DNA of 64,000 nt. Source: Ga0077530 sp035565975. Its GTDB lineage: Bacteria; Pseudomonadota; Alphaproteobacteria; Rhizobiales; Hyphomicrobiaceae. The stretch is taken from NCBI GenBank assembly GCA_035565975.1, contig DATMRT010000043.1, forward strand, positions 1 to 64,000, given 5' to 3'. The translations under genes and the position numbers were made by a program. Within the stretch, counting starts at the first letter, position 1, and every line of letters begins with the position of its first letter. The notes under the pieces are model-generated. The model was not told the origin of the DNA and searched no databases. It saw only the letters and a program-made list of their open reading frames with translations. Below, in pieces: positions 50,410-58,673 of the stretch.

Positions 50410-52095
50410 CTATCCCATCGCCGCAATGAGCAGGAACGCCCCGAGCAGGAGCGTCGTCCAGAACGCCATTGTGCCGGTCGGCCACGTGCGGCCGAATGTG
50501 CCCGATGGACCGTGGTGCGTGAGGAGTAGATCGTGCAGCTTGGCGGCCTTGCCGTTGATGCCGCTGACCAGACGCGTCCAGGCGCTGGCGGTCAGATCAT
50601 CGAAGCCGCGTGCAAGCCACTTGCCGGGCCGGCGATAGAACCAGTCGAGATCGAGCGTGATACTCGGCTGTGCCCTGAACCAGTCGCGCACGAGATAGAA
50701 GGCGAGCGCGGCGAAGGCGAGAAACTGGAGCTGCACGAGAACGTGACTCGCCGAGTAGGGCACGTACGGCACTTGATGCGGCAGCATCACGTACAACCCA
50801 TCCGGCACGATGCCGATGACCACGCAGAGCACCGCCGCGAGCGCCATGGCAATGCGCATGGATTGGGGCGGGTCGCTCGCCTTCTGCACCTTGGCAGGGC
50901 CGAAGAAGACGAGCCATGGCATACGGAGCCCGGCATGCAACACGGCGCCGACCGAAATGGCTGTCAGCGCGATCCACGGGCCAGCCAAGTGCTGATTGGC
51001 CGCTGCGTCGATGATCATGGATTTGGAGACGAAGCCCGACGTCAGCGGGAAGGCAGCAATCGAGAGCACACCGATCAGGCACGAGAAGGCCGTGAGCGGC
51101 ATGGCATCGGCGAGCCCGCCGAGCTCCGTCATGCGCGTCTTGCCCGTCTGGTGCAGAACACTGCCTGCGACCATCACGAGCAGCGCGGTGTAGATGACCG
51201 CCGCAGCCGAGTGTGCAGCGACGCCGTCGAGGGCAAGCGGCGTCCCGATGCCAACACCCGCGACCTTGATGCCCATCTGGCTGACAATGGCGAACGCGAT
51301 GAGACGGCGTACGTCGTTCTCGAGGGCGGCGTAGAGAACGCCGTAGATGCCCATCACGACGCCGATCCAAACCAGCACTTCGGTACCCGGAAAGACACGC
51401 AGGAGAACGTAGGCGGCGGTCTTGGTCGTGAAGACCGAGAGAAAGACCATGCCCGACCATGAAGACGCCGGATAAGCATCCGAGACCCACGCCCAGAGCG
51501 GCGGCGCGCCGGCATTGATGAGGATACCCGCGAGGATCAGCCAGCGCGGCCAGCTCTCCGGCTTGATCGAGGTGATGGTCGCGGTGCCGCTCATGGCGAG
51601 CTCGCCGGCAATGCCGGCCATGAGCAAGACGCCACCGAGAAAGTGAACAAGCGCGTAGCGGAAAGCGGGGCCGTATGCTTTGTCGCCGCCGCACACGACG
51701 ACGAGCGTCGATGCGATGGCCATGACCTCCCACCACACGAAAAGCGTGATCCAGTCGCCGGCAAGGACGACACCGAGCGCACCGGCGGCATAGACGAAGG
51801 CGGAGGAAAGCTCGAGCGTCGATGTGCGGTCGAGTGCAAAGAGGGCGCCGAGAAAGGCCGCGAGCGCGAAGACGGCGCCGAAAAGCACGGCAAGGGCATC
51901 GAGGCGAATGGGCGTCAACGCATAGCCAAGGTAGCTCGCACTGATGCTGCCGGTCGGTGCCTGCCAGACGAGAACGAGCGCGAGCAGTGGGAAGGCGATC
52001 AGTACGGCCTTGCGCGCGATGCCCTGCGTGAAGACCAGGACAAGCGCGCCAAGGATGAGGACCATCGGCGGCGAGGTGAAGAAACTAGTCGTCAT
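50410..52095 (-). CDS. Proton-conducting antiporter subunit, MnhD/NuoL-like (third copy, variant)
   Basis: This 561-residue polytopic protein is homologous to MrpD, NuoL and MbhH. It keeps the TM5 glutamate (FVWWEVMAIAST), the TM8 lysine (TTKTAAYVL) and the TM12 lysine (SGFVSKSMII). At the TM7 position where the other two copies have Lys it has Asn194 (GILINAGAPPLWAW), and the following His is Trp. After the transporter core there is a roughly 90-residue tail containing LDLDWFYRRPGKWL and one last hydrophobic helix. ATG 52095 has GGAGGG; it overlaps the small upstream gene by 11 bases. Confidence 0.88.
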   Translation of the reverse strand: MTTSFFTSPPMVLILGALVLVFTQGIARKAVLIAFPLLALVLVWQAPTGSISASYLGYALTPIRLDALAVLFGAVFALAAFLGALFALDRTSTLELSSAFVYAAGALGVVLAGDWITLFVWWEVMAIASTLVVVCGGDKAYGPAFRYALVHFLGGVLLMAGIAGELAMSGTATITSIKPESWPRWLILAGILINAGAPPLWAWVSDAYPASSWSGMVFLSVFTTKTAAYVLLRVFPGTEVLVWIGVVMGIYGVLYAALENDVRRLIAFAIVSQMGIKVAGVGIGTPLALDGVAAHSAAAVIYTALLVMVAGSVLHQTGKTRMTELGGLADAMPLTAFSCLIGVLSIAAFPLTSGFVSKSMIIDAAANQHLAGPWIALTAISVGAVLHAGLRMPWLVFFGPAKVQKASDPPQSMRIAMALAAVLCVVIGIVPDGLYVMLPHQVPYVPYSASHVLVQLQFLAFAALAFYLVRDWFRAQPSITLDLDWFYRRPGKWLARGFDDLTASAWTRLVSGINGKAAKLHDLLLTHHGPSGTFGRTWPTGTMAFWTTLLLGAFLLIAAMG

Positions 52096-52339
52096 AGGTG
52101 CCCTCCGGCGCGCGGAAGAGGGAGCCGACCGCAAGGGCGAGCAACGCAAGCGTGAACGTGGCCAGGGCGCCGAACCACGCCGCGAAGCCGAAGGTGCCGT
52201 CGATGCCGAAATACTGATGATGATGCACAACGAGATCGAGCAGGACGAGAATGCCAAGAACGACGAGGGCGATCCGGCTCAGATCTCTGCCGGCAAAGAC
52301 GCTCATCGAAGATGCGGTGCCTTTTCTCGTGCCGCGCAT
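52085..52339 (-). CDS. Small two-helix membrane protein in the antiporter operon
   Basis: This 84-residue protein sits between two MnhD-like genes, 2 bases after one and overlapping the next by 11. It has hydrophobic segments at about 24-38 and 52-73, with HHH between and an acidic end (APEGTYDD). GGAGG lies 6 bases before ATG 52339. No family recognised; it is probably an accessory subunit. Confidence 0.75.
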   Translation of the reverse strand: MRGTRKGTASSMSVFAGRDLSRIALVVLGILVLLDLVVHHHQYFGIDGTFGFAAWFGALATFTLALLALAVGSLFRAPEGTYDD

Positions 52340-52341
52340 GA

Positions 52342-53829
52342 TCAGCCTCCGACCATCATCTGGGCAAGCCTCAGCGGGAGCTGTGGGAAGAGAAAGAGCG
52401 CGACAGTCGCCGCTGCCGTTGCCGTGAGCGCGATGACGATGGGCAGCGGCGCTTCGCCGTGCTCGTGGGCTGCGGCGGCACCAGCGGGATGCGCCACGCG
52501 CTCGCGCTCGAAGAAGGCCGTGTAAACGATCGGCAGGAAGTAGGCTGCATTGAGCAGTGTGCTCGCAATGATGACCGCGATGGGCAGCCATTGGCCGGTC
52601 TGCATGGCGCCGGTGAGCATGAACCACTTGCCGAGGAAGCCGGCGGTCGGCGGCAGGCCGATCATGCTGATGGCGCCGATTGCAAAGGCGCCCATGGTCC
52701 AGGGCATGCGCCGGCCGATCCCGGCGAGCTCGCTGATCTCGGTCTTGTGTGCGGCCGTATAGATGGAACCCGCGGCAAAGAAGAGCGTGATCTTGCTCAC
52801 GGCGTGCGCGGCGATATGCAACGCCGCACCAACTGCCGAGATGGGCGCGAGAATGGCTGCCGCGAGAATGACGTACGAGAGCTGCGAGACCGTCGAGTAG
52901 GCGAGCCGCGCCTTGAGATTGTCCTTCTTCAACGCCACCAGCGATGCCGCGATCACCGTGACACCCGCCGCATAGACGAGCCACGATCCAGCGCCCGTGT
53001 ACGCGAGCGTTTCTATGCCGAAGATGTAAACGACGACCTTCAGGATCGTGAAGACGCCGGCCTTCACGACCGCGACCGCATGCAGGAGCGCGCTCACCGG
53101 CGTCGGCGCGACCATCGCCGCCGGAAGCCAGAAGTGGAACGGCATGAGCGCCGCCTTGCCGATGCCGAAGGCGAAGAGCGCGAGCAAGACGCCGAGCAAG
53201 AGGGGTGTCGTCTTGTTCGCAAGAATGCCGCCGGGCGTGAAGTCCAGCGTGCCGGCGAGAACCCATGTCCAGGCAATCGCGGGCAGCAACAGAACCATCG
53301 AGGTGCCGATCAGGATCAGCAGGTAGATACGGCCGGCGCGGATGGCTTCGCCGTTCGCCTTGTGCGCGACCAATGGATAGGTCGAGAGCGTCAGGATTTC
53401 GTAGAAGATGAAGAGCGTGAAGAGGTTCTTCGCGAAGGCAATGCCCATCGTCGCCCAGAGCGCGACGGCGAAGCAAACGTAGAAGCTCGTCTGGCGGGGC
53501 TCGTCATTGCCGCGCATGTAGCCGATGGCATAGACGGACGTGACGAACCACAAGGTCGAGGCGATCAGCGCAAACAGAAGACCGAGCGGCTCGACGGCAA
53601 AGGCGACCGAGAGGCCCAGCACGACGGCGATATCGATCGCTGCCGGGCGGCCGCCCGCGAGCACATGCGGCAGCAGGCTCCAGACGCTGAGCGCGAGCGC
53701 GCCCGCCGTGATGAGCGTCACGCTCTCGCGGATATTCGGCGCGTTGTGAAAGAGGGGAATGACGATCGCGCCGAGGATCGGGATCGTCAGCGCGGCCATG
53801 ACGAGCGTGTCGGGTGCGAGGCCCAGCAT
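52342..53829 (-). CDS. mnhD: Proton-conducting antiporter subunit, MnhD/NuoL-like (second copy)
   Basis: This 495-residue membrane protein keeps all ion-path residues: TM5 Glu (FIFYEILTLST), TM7 Lys225 with its His (GIGKAALMPFHFWLP), TM8 Lys (AVVKAGVFTI) and TM12 Lys (AGFLGKWFML). It starts at ATG 53829, overlapping the stop of the preceding copy by one base (TGATG), with GGGGAGG upstream. Confidence 0.92.
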   Translation of the reverse strand: MLGLAPDTLVMAALTIPILGAIVIPLFHNAPNIRESVTLITAGALALSVWSLLPHVLAGGRPAAIDIAVVLGLSVAFAVEPLGLLFALIASTLWFVTSVYAIGYMRGNDEPRQTSFYVCFAVALWATMGIAFAKNLFTLFIFYEILTLSTYPLVAHKANGEAIRAGRIYLLILIGTSMVLLLPAIAWTWVLAGTLDFTPGGILANKTTPLLLGVLLALFAFGIGKAALMPFHFWLPAAMVAPTPVSALLHAVAVVKAGVFTILKVVVYIFGIETLAYTGAGSWLVYAAGVTVIAASLVALKKDNLKARLAYSTVSQLSYVILAAAILAPISAVGAALHIAAHAVSKITLFFAAGSIYTAAHKTEISELAGIGRRMPWTMGAFAIGAISMIGLPPTAGFLGKWFMLTGAMQTGQWLPIAVIIASTLLNAAYFLPIVYTAFFERERVAHPAGAAAAHEHGEAPLPIVIALTATAAATVALFLFPQLPLRLAQMMVGG

Positions 53830-55337
53830 CAATGAGCCTCCCCGAGCTTGAGCGCTCCGATCAGGCCCTCGGCGATCCGGTTCGCGACGCCTGCCGAAAG
53901 CTCCGTATCGATGCCGAAGTAGATCGAGGCGATGGTGAGCACGAGAATCGGGACCAGCATCATGAGCGGCGGGTCCTTGGCATGCGCGACCGCCTCGGAG
54001 ACCGGACGGAAGTAAGCGATCTCGACGACACGGCCGATATAGACGAGGGCTATGAGCGAACTCGCGACGATCAGAAAGGCGACCGGCCACAGGCCGGCGT
54101 CGAACGCCCCGACAACGAGGTAGTACTTCGAGATGAAGCCGGCAGTGCCGGGCACGCCCATCAGGCTCATGCCGGCGAGGACAAAGGCCGCGAGCGTCAG
54201 CGGCATAGTCCGCCCCACGCCACCGAGGTCATCGAGCTTGATGGTGCCCGCGCGGTATACGACCGCGCCGAGCGCGAGGAAGAGCCCACCCTTGATCAGT
54301 GCGTGATTGAAGAGGTGAACGATGGCCCCTGTGAGCCCCGCCTGGTTCATCAGCGCGATACCAAGCGTGATGTAGCCGATCTGGGCGACGGACGAATAGG
54401 CGAGCATCCGCTTCAGATTCTGCTCGTAGACGGCGAGGATCGAGGCGATGAACATTGCCGCGACGGAGAGCGGGTACAGCACGGCCGAGATCGGCAGGGC
54501 CTTGATATCGAGCGCGACGCCGTAGACCGAGAACCCTATGCGCAGGAAGAGATAGATCGCGACCTTGGTGGCGGTCGCCGCGAGAAAGGCGGTCGCGAAG
54601 GACGGCGCGTAGGCATAGGCGTTCGGCAGCCAGACGTGCAGCGGGAAAAGGGCCAGCTTCAGACTGATGCCGACGAACAGAAAGGCGAGCGCCGCCAGCA
54701 CGGGGCGCGGGAACATGACGTTCGCGTCGGCAAGGCGCGTCGCGATGTCGGCGAAGTTCAGGCTGCCGGTGACGAGATAGAGCAGGCCGACGCCGACGAC
54801 GTAGAACGTCGCGCCGATCGTGCCGACGATCAGATACTGGTAGGAGGCGACGAGCGCTCGGCGGTCGCGCCCCATGGCGATCAGGACGTAGGACGAAAGT
54901 GACGAGATCTCGAGGAACACGAACGCGTTGAAGGCATCGCCGGTGATCGTGATGCCGAGCAGGCCCGTCAGGCACAGCAGGTACATGCAGTAGAACCAGG
55001 CCTGCTTGTCGCCGTCGATCTCGTGCGCGACGCTGCGGCGCGCATAAGGCATCATGATCGCGCTGACGAGACTGACGAGCATGAGCACGAACGCATTGAG
55101 CAGATCGACGCGGTACTCGATGCCGATGGGCGGTGGCCAACCGCCGAGATGATAAGAAATCGGTCCGTTCGCCCAGACCTGGACGAGCAGGGCGAAGGCC
55201 ATGACAGGCGTCGCGGCCGTGATGAGTGTAGCCCAGGCCCAGGCGAGCGTGCCGCGCCGTATGAAGGCGGCGATGATCGCGCCGAGCAGCGGCACGACCA
55301 CCTGAAGGCCGGGAAGCTGCGCGGAAATGGCGCTCAT
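53829..55337 (-). CDS. mnhD: Proton-conducting antiporter subunit, MnhD-like (first copy)
   Basis: This 502-residue membrane protein is closest in layout to MrpD/MbhH. It has TM5 Glu (FVFLEISSLSSY), TM7 Lys227 with His (GISLKLALFPLHVWLP), TM8 Lys (TATKVAIYLF) and TM12 Lys (AGFISKYYLV). The ATG at 55337 overlaps mnhC by four bases. As the D subunit directly after C, it is the likely core cation/proton channel. Confidence 0.94.
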   Translation of the reverse strand: MSAISAQLPGLQVVVPLLGAIIAAFIRRGTLAWAWATLITAATPVMAFALLVQVWANGPISYHLGGWPPPIGIEYRVDLLNAFVLMLVSLVSAIMMPYARRSVAHEIDGDKQAWFYCMYLLCLTGLLGITITGDAFNAFVFLEISSLSSYVLIAMGRDRRALVASYQYLIVGTIGATFYVVGVGLLYLVTGSLNFADIATRLADANVMFPRPVLAALAFLFVGISLKLALFPLHVWLPNAYAYAPSFATAFLAATATKVAIYLFLRIGFSVYGVALDIKALPISAVLYPLSVAAMFIASILAVYEQNLKRMLAYSSVAQIGYITLGIALMNQAGLTGAIVHLFNHALIKGGLFLALGAVVYRAGTIKLDDLGGVGRTMPLTLAAFVLAGMSLMGVPGTAGFISKYYLVVGAFDAGLWPVAFLIVASSLIALVYIGRVVEIAYFRPVSEAVAHAKDPPLMMLVPILVLTIASIYFGIDTELSAGVANRIAEGLIGALKLGEAH

Positions 55338-55699
55338 TCCTGCTCTTCCCGCGCGAAGATTTCGTCCTCCTCGATGGTGCCGTAGGCCTCGTTGATGCGC
55401 GTGACGATGGCGAGGCCGAGTGCGATCGTCGCGATGCCGACGACGATGGCCGTCAGGATCAGCACGTGCGGCAGCGGGTTCGAGTAGACGGTGATTTTCG
55501 GATCGAGGACGGGCGGCGTACCGCCGATGATCTTGCCGGGCGCGATGTAGAGTAGATAAACGGACGTCTGGAACAAGCTCAGCCCGATCAGCTTCTTGAT
55601 CATGTTGCCGCGGGCAATGACGATGTAGAGCCCGGCCACCATCAGCACGATGGTGGCTACGTAGTTATAGTGCTCGATGAAGTTCTTGAGGCCGTCCAT
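55334..55699 (-). CDS. mnhC: Antiporter subunit MnhC (NuoK-like)
   Basis: The 121-residue protein has three hydrophobic helices. NMIKKLIGLSLFQTSVYLLYI and the PLPHVLILTAIVVGIATIALGLA block are the MrpC/NuoK hallmark. It ends in an acidic tail (EEDEIFAREEQE). It overlaps mnhB by one base. Confidence 0.94.
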   Translation of the reverse strand: MDGLKNFIEHYNYVATIVLMVAGLYIVIARGNMIKKLIGLSLFQTSVYLLYIAPGKIIGGTPPVLDPKITVYSNPLPHVLILTAIVVGIATIALGLAIVTRINEAYGTIEEDEIFAREEQE

Positions 55700-56115
55700 C
55701 AGCGCCCTCGCTCCGAGAAGGCATAGAAGAGCGCGATCATGGTCGAGGAGACCGTCACGAGCACGCCGGCCTCGACGAGCAAAATTCCGCGTTCGCGTCC
55801 GTGTGCGGCATCCGCCGCGAGAACCGAGTAGTCGAGGAAGTTCTGGCCGTGGAGGAGACCGATCACGCCGGTCCCCGCATAGATGAGAACACCGAGCGGC
55901 ACCAGCATCTCGACGAGGCGGCGCGGGACGACGCGTTGGGCCTCCTCGATGCCGAAGATGAGAGCATAGACGATCACAGCACCGGCCATGATGACGCCCG
56001 CCTGGAAGCCGCCGCCGGGACCATAGTCACCATGAAGCTGCACGTAGAGGGCGAACAGCATCATGAAGGGGATGATGAGCTTGACGCCGATGCGCAGGAT
56101 GAGATCGCGCCTCAT
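55699..56115 (-). CDS. mnhB: Antiporter subunit MnhB
   Basis: The 138-residue protein has four hydrophobic segments with the MrpB signature HGDYGPGGGFQAGVIMAGA near 28-46. It overlaps the stop of the MrpA-C-like gene by four bases (ATGA). Confidence 0.94.
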   Translation of the reverse strand: MRRDLILRIGVKLIIPFMMLFALYVQLHGDYGPGGGFQAGVIMAGAVIVYALIFGIEEAQRVVPRRLVEMLVPLGVLIYAGTGVIGLLHGQNFLDYSVLAADAAHGRERGILLVEAGVLVTVSSTMIALFYAFSERGR

Positions 56116-56660
56116 GCCGCGCCTCCATCGGTCGGTGGCGCGGTGCCGCTCGTCCGTCTCGGTGCGCGTCCTTTGAGAAGCAGGAGAACGCCGATGCCGG
56201 CGGTGAAGACGACCGTCGTCTCACCGAGCGTATCGTAACCGCGGTAGTCGGCCAGGATGGCCGAGACGAGGTTGCCGACCATCGTGTCCTTGATCGCGTT
56301 CTGGATGTAGTATGGCGCCACGTGCTGGTTGATGGGCGTTTCGGCAAGACCAAAGGCCGGGAGGTCGTATGTTGCCCAGACGAGTGCGACACCGACACCG
56401 ACGGCAACAATGAGTGGGATCGCGGCGGGGCGCGGCTGAGGATACTCGCGTGCCTTGGTCAGGTGCAGGGCGGCAAGCAGCAGCACCGTCGAGACGCCGG
56501 CGCCGACGGCCGCCTCCGTCATGGCGACGTCGACGGCGTCATAGACGATCAGCACGCTCGCCATGAGAAAGCTGTAGACCCCGGTAAGCGCGATCACGCC
56601 GAACAGATTGCGCATGCGCACGATGGCGAGCGTTACGGTCACCAGCAGGGTGAGCAGCAC
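56112..56660 (-). CDS. Stand-alone C-terminal part of MrpA (fused MbhD/MbhE-like, DUF4040)
   Basis: The protein covers only the region that follows the NuoL-like domain in MrpA: a three-helix DUF4040/MbhD part (VRMRNLFGVIALTGVYSFLMAS) fused to an MbhE-like part (NLVSAILADYRGYDTLGETTVV). The conserved N terminus would begin at an ATA codon (56679-56681) with a perfect GGGAGG 5 bases upstream; no ATG, GTG or TTG occurs until GTG 56660, used here (182 aa). The true start is uncertain. Confidence 0.8.
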   Translation of the reverse strand: MLLTLLVTVTLAIVRMRNLFGVIALTGVYSFLMASVLIVYDAVDVAMTEAAVGAGVSTVLLLAALHLTKAREYPQPRPAAIPLIVAVGVGVALVWATYDLPAFGLAETPINQHVAPYYIQNAIKDTMVGNLVSAILADYRGYDTLGETTVVFTAGIGVLLLLKGRAPRRTSGTAPPTDGGAA

Positions 56661-56677
56661 CGCGTTGAAGAAGCTGT

Positions 56678-57046
56678 CTATGACGGCCTCCCTTCGCTGT
56701 CGGAGTTGACGGGCTTGCCGCTCTCGTCGAGCCGTCCCCGACGGTCCTCGGCGAGTTCGGGCTTGATGCCGGCTTCCATGGCGGCCTGAGCGAGCGCGTG
56801 CGTGATCACAGGCCCGGTGAAGAAGAAGAGGAGGAGTATGAACAGCAGCTTCAGCGTCACCTGCGTGAACCCGGCCTGAAGCATGAGGCCGGCGAAGAGG
56901 AAGCCGATGCCGAGCGTATCGATGAGGCTTGCGGCGTGCATGCGCGCGAAGAGCTCGGGAAGCCGCATCATGCCGAGAGCGCCGACGAGGATGAAGAAGC
57001 AGCCGGCGAGGATCAGCAGCCAGCTCGCGATATCGATGAGGATCAC
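56678..57046 (-). CDS. mnhG: Antiporter subunit MnhG
   Basis: The 122-residue protein has three helices with the MrpG signature GALGMMRLPELFARMHAASLIDTLG. It starts with GTG 57046, overlapping the stop of mnhF by four bases (GTGA) and preceded by GGGGAGG. It has a charged C-terminal tail. Confidence 0.93.
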   Translation of the reverse strand: MILIDIASWLLILAGCFFILVGALGMMRLPELFARMHAASLIDTLGIGFLFAGLMLQAGFTQVTLKLLFILLLFFFTGPVITHALAQAAMEAGIKPELAEDRRGRLDESGKPVNSDSEGRPS

Positions 57047-57324
57047 GCGTCGTCCTCCCCGGCATCGTGGGCGAGATCGCCGTGGCGGAAGAATTTGAGG
57101 ATCGCGAGCGTGCCGATCAGGTTGAGGACGCCGTACGTGATCGCAATGTCGAGCCACTCCGGACGGCCGTTCACGAAGCCCAGCACGGCAAGAAATATGA
57201 TGGCGAGCGAACCGACGGAGTTGCCGGCGAGCACGCGATCGAAGAGCGTCGGACCTTTGAGCACGCGCACGACCACGAGCACGAGTGCGGCGATGACGGC
57301 TAGGGCTGCGGCCGTGAACATCAC
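57043..57324 (-). CDS. mnhF: Antiporter subunit MnhF
   Basis: The 93-residue protein has three helices with the MrpF motif RVLKGPTLFDRVLAGNSVGS near 20-39. It starts at GTG 57324, or at the adjacent ATG 57321, and overlaps mnhE by four bases. Confidence 0.93.
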   Translation of the reverse strand: MMFTAAALAVIAALVLVVVRVLKGPTLFDRVLAGNSVGSLAIIFLAVLGFVNGRPEWLDIAITYGVLNLIGTLAILKFFRHGDLAHDAGEDDA

Positions 57325-57794
57325 GTGCCTCTCTCGAAGCGGGTGACGCGCGCATCCATGCCGCCTTCCTCGAGATCGATAGCGCCGCCACGTTCGAGCG
57401 CATGAACCGTCAGAATGTTGCCGTCGACGCGGACCGTTATGGTGCCGGGCGTCAGCGTGATGGAATTGCCGTAGGTGGCAATGCCTTCAGGCGACGCTTG
57501 CGAGGCGACGACGCGCGTCATGGTCGGGGAAATGTCGAGCTTGGGACGGAGCACCGCCTTGGTGACGGCCCAGCCGGCCTTGATGATCTCCCAGAGCAGC
57601 CAGGGCCAGTAGGTGGCTGCTGCAGGGAAGAGGTGCGCGGGATAGCTCTCGCGGTCGAGAAGCTTCATGCGGCGCGCGACATAGAGCACGAAGAGTGTGC
57701 AGAGAAGCCCGCCTGTGAGGAGGAAGGCCTTGAAATAGCCGGAGAGCGCGAGCCAGAAGAGATAGAGGATGATGCCGAAGGAAATCATGCGCAT
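57321..57794 (-). CDS. mnhE: Antiporter subunit MnhE
   Basis: The 157-residue protein has two N-terminal helices and a cytosolic domain typical of MrpE (YWPWLLWEIIKAGWAVTKAVLRP, then NSITLTPGTITV and ALERGG). It is the first gene of the ten-gene operon. The start is ATG 57794, with GGAGC upstream. The upstream gene is closed by a terminator, so the operon has its own promoter between 57795 and 57982. Confidence 0.92.
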   Translation of the reverse strand: MRMISFGIILYLFWLALSGYFKAFLLTGGLLCTLFVLYVARRMKLLDRESYPAHLFPAAATYWPWLLWEIIKAGWAVTKAVLRPKLDISPTMTRVVASQASPEGIATYGNSITLTPGTITVRVDGNILTVHALERGGAIDLEEGGMDARVTRFERGT

Positions 57795-57982
57795 GTGGCG
57801 CTGCTCCGTTCGGGCGAGGCGATTGCGGTGCCTGGAAACAGTACTGATCTGACCGACACCCGACGAACGGGCCCGGCTCCCTCCTCTCGCATCGCTTCCT
57901 CCCCAAGGCGCGAAGGTCACTAGCTTCCTAGCGGCATTCTCACACTGGGGCAACCCTCGGGCGAGCAGACGCAGCAAGGCAA

Positions 57983-58003
57983 CCGGCTCGGTTCACGAGC
58001 CGG
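57983..58003 (-). terminator. Terminator after the cupin gene
   Basis: CCGGCTCG pairs perfectly with CGAGCCGG around a 5-base loop, 24 bases beyond the cupin stop on the minus strand, followed by TTGCCTTGC. Confidence 0.65.
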
Positions 58004-58026
58004 CGCCATACGGACACGCTCCGTTG

Positions 58027-58533
58027 TCAGGCGACCTTGATGTTCGAGCGCTTGACCGTGTCGAGGTTCTTGCCCTCGATGCGGATGAGCTTCGTCGCGC
58101 TGTCGCGCTTCGGCGAGTGCACGGCGCCGACATCATAGAACTTGGCCATGCCGGGCTCGAGCTTGTACGTGCGGATGGCCTCGACGAGCGAAGGCTCCTC
58201 GCCGGCGCCCTTCTTGATGATCTTCCAGTCGGTCATCTCGGTCACGCCCTCGGCCTGGCCGTAGATGGCCCAGCTCGGGCCGTGGTCATGCGCCGGCGAC
58301 GTCGCTGCGCCTTCGTATGTGTGGGCGCAGACACAGAAACCCGTCTCGGGGTCCTCGTAGATGACCTCGCGGGTCTTCATGTTCGGCCGCCCGAGGTTGG
58401 TCTGGACGAACGCTTTGTCCTTGAGGGCCTTCTCGACGAGAGCCGCGACCTTCGGGCCGGTTTCGGACACGGCTCCCGACTTGAGCGTCGAGCGGATATC
58501 GTTCGCGAGCGCTTCGAGTGTGTAGCCCATCAT
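58027..58533 (-). CDS. Cupin-fold protein, cysteine-dioxygenase-like
   Basis: The 168-residue (or 167) protein has a metal-site-like PAHDHGPSWAIYGQAEGVTEMTDW (about 81-104) and a later GAVHSPKRD histidine, matching the double-stranded beta-helix of the cysteine dioxygenase/quercetinase superfamily. The substrate is unknown. Two consecutive ATGs (58533, 58530) follow GAGGAGG. Confidence 0.78.
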   Translation of the reverse strand: MMGYTLEALANDIRSTLKSGAVSETGPKVAALVEKALKDKAFVQTNLGRPNMKTREVIYEDPETGFCVCAHTYEGAATSPAHDHGPSWAIYGQAEGVTEMTDWKIIKKGAGEEPSLVEAIRTYKLEPGMAKFYDVGAVHSPKRDSATKLIRIEGKNLDTVKRSNIKVA

Positions 58534-58673
58534 GTCCTCCTCGGCTTTGGCATCTCTTCCGGCGGTGCGGCTGTGCTTGTGTCAGCATACCGGCAGGTCA
58601 TGGGCTCGCCAATGGGGCCGAACGGTCGCACGAGCAAATCTGGTGTGCGCGGAAGCTGTGAGGTCTACCTGCT

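Noticed and set aside
52459..53835. Plus-strand open frame opposite the second MnhD-like gene
   Set aside because: Charged, repetitive composition (Arg/Asp/Glu) typical of the complement of a membrane-protein gene.
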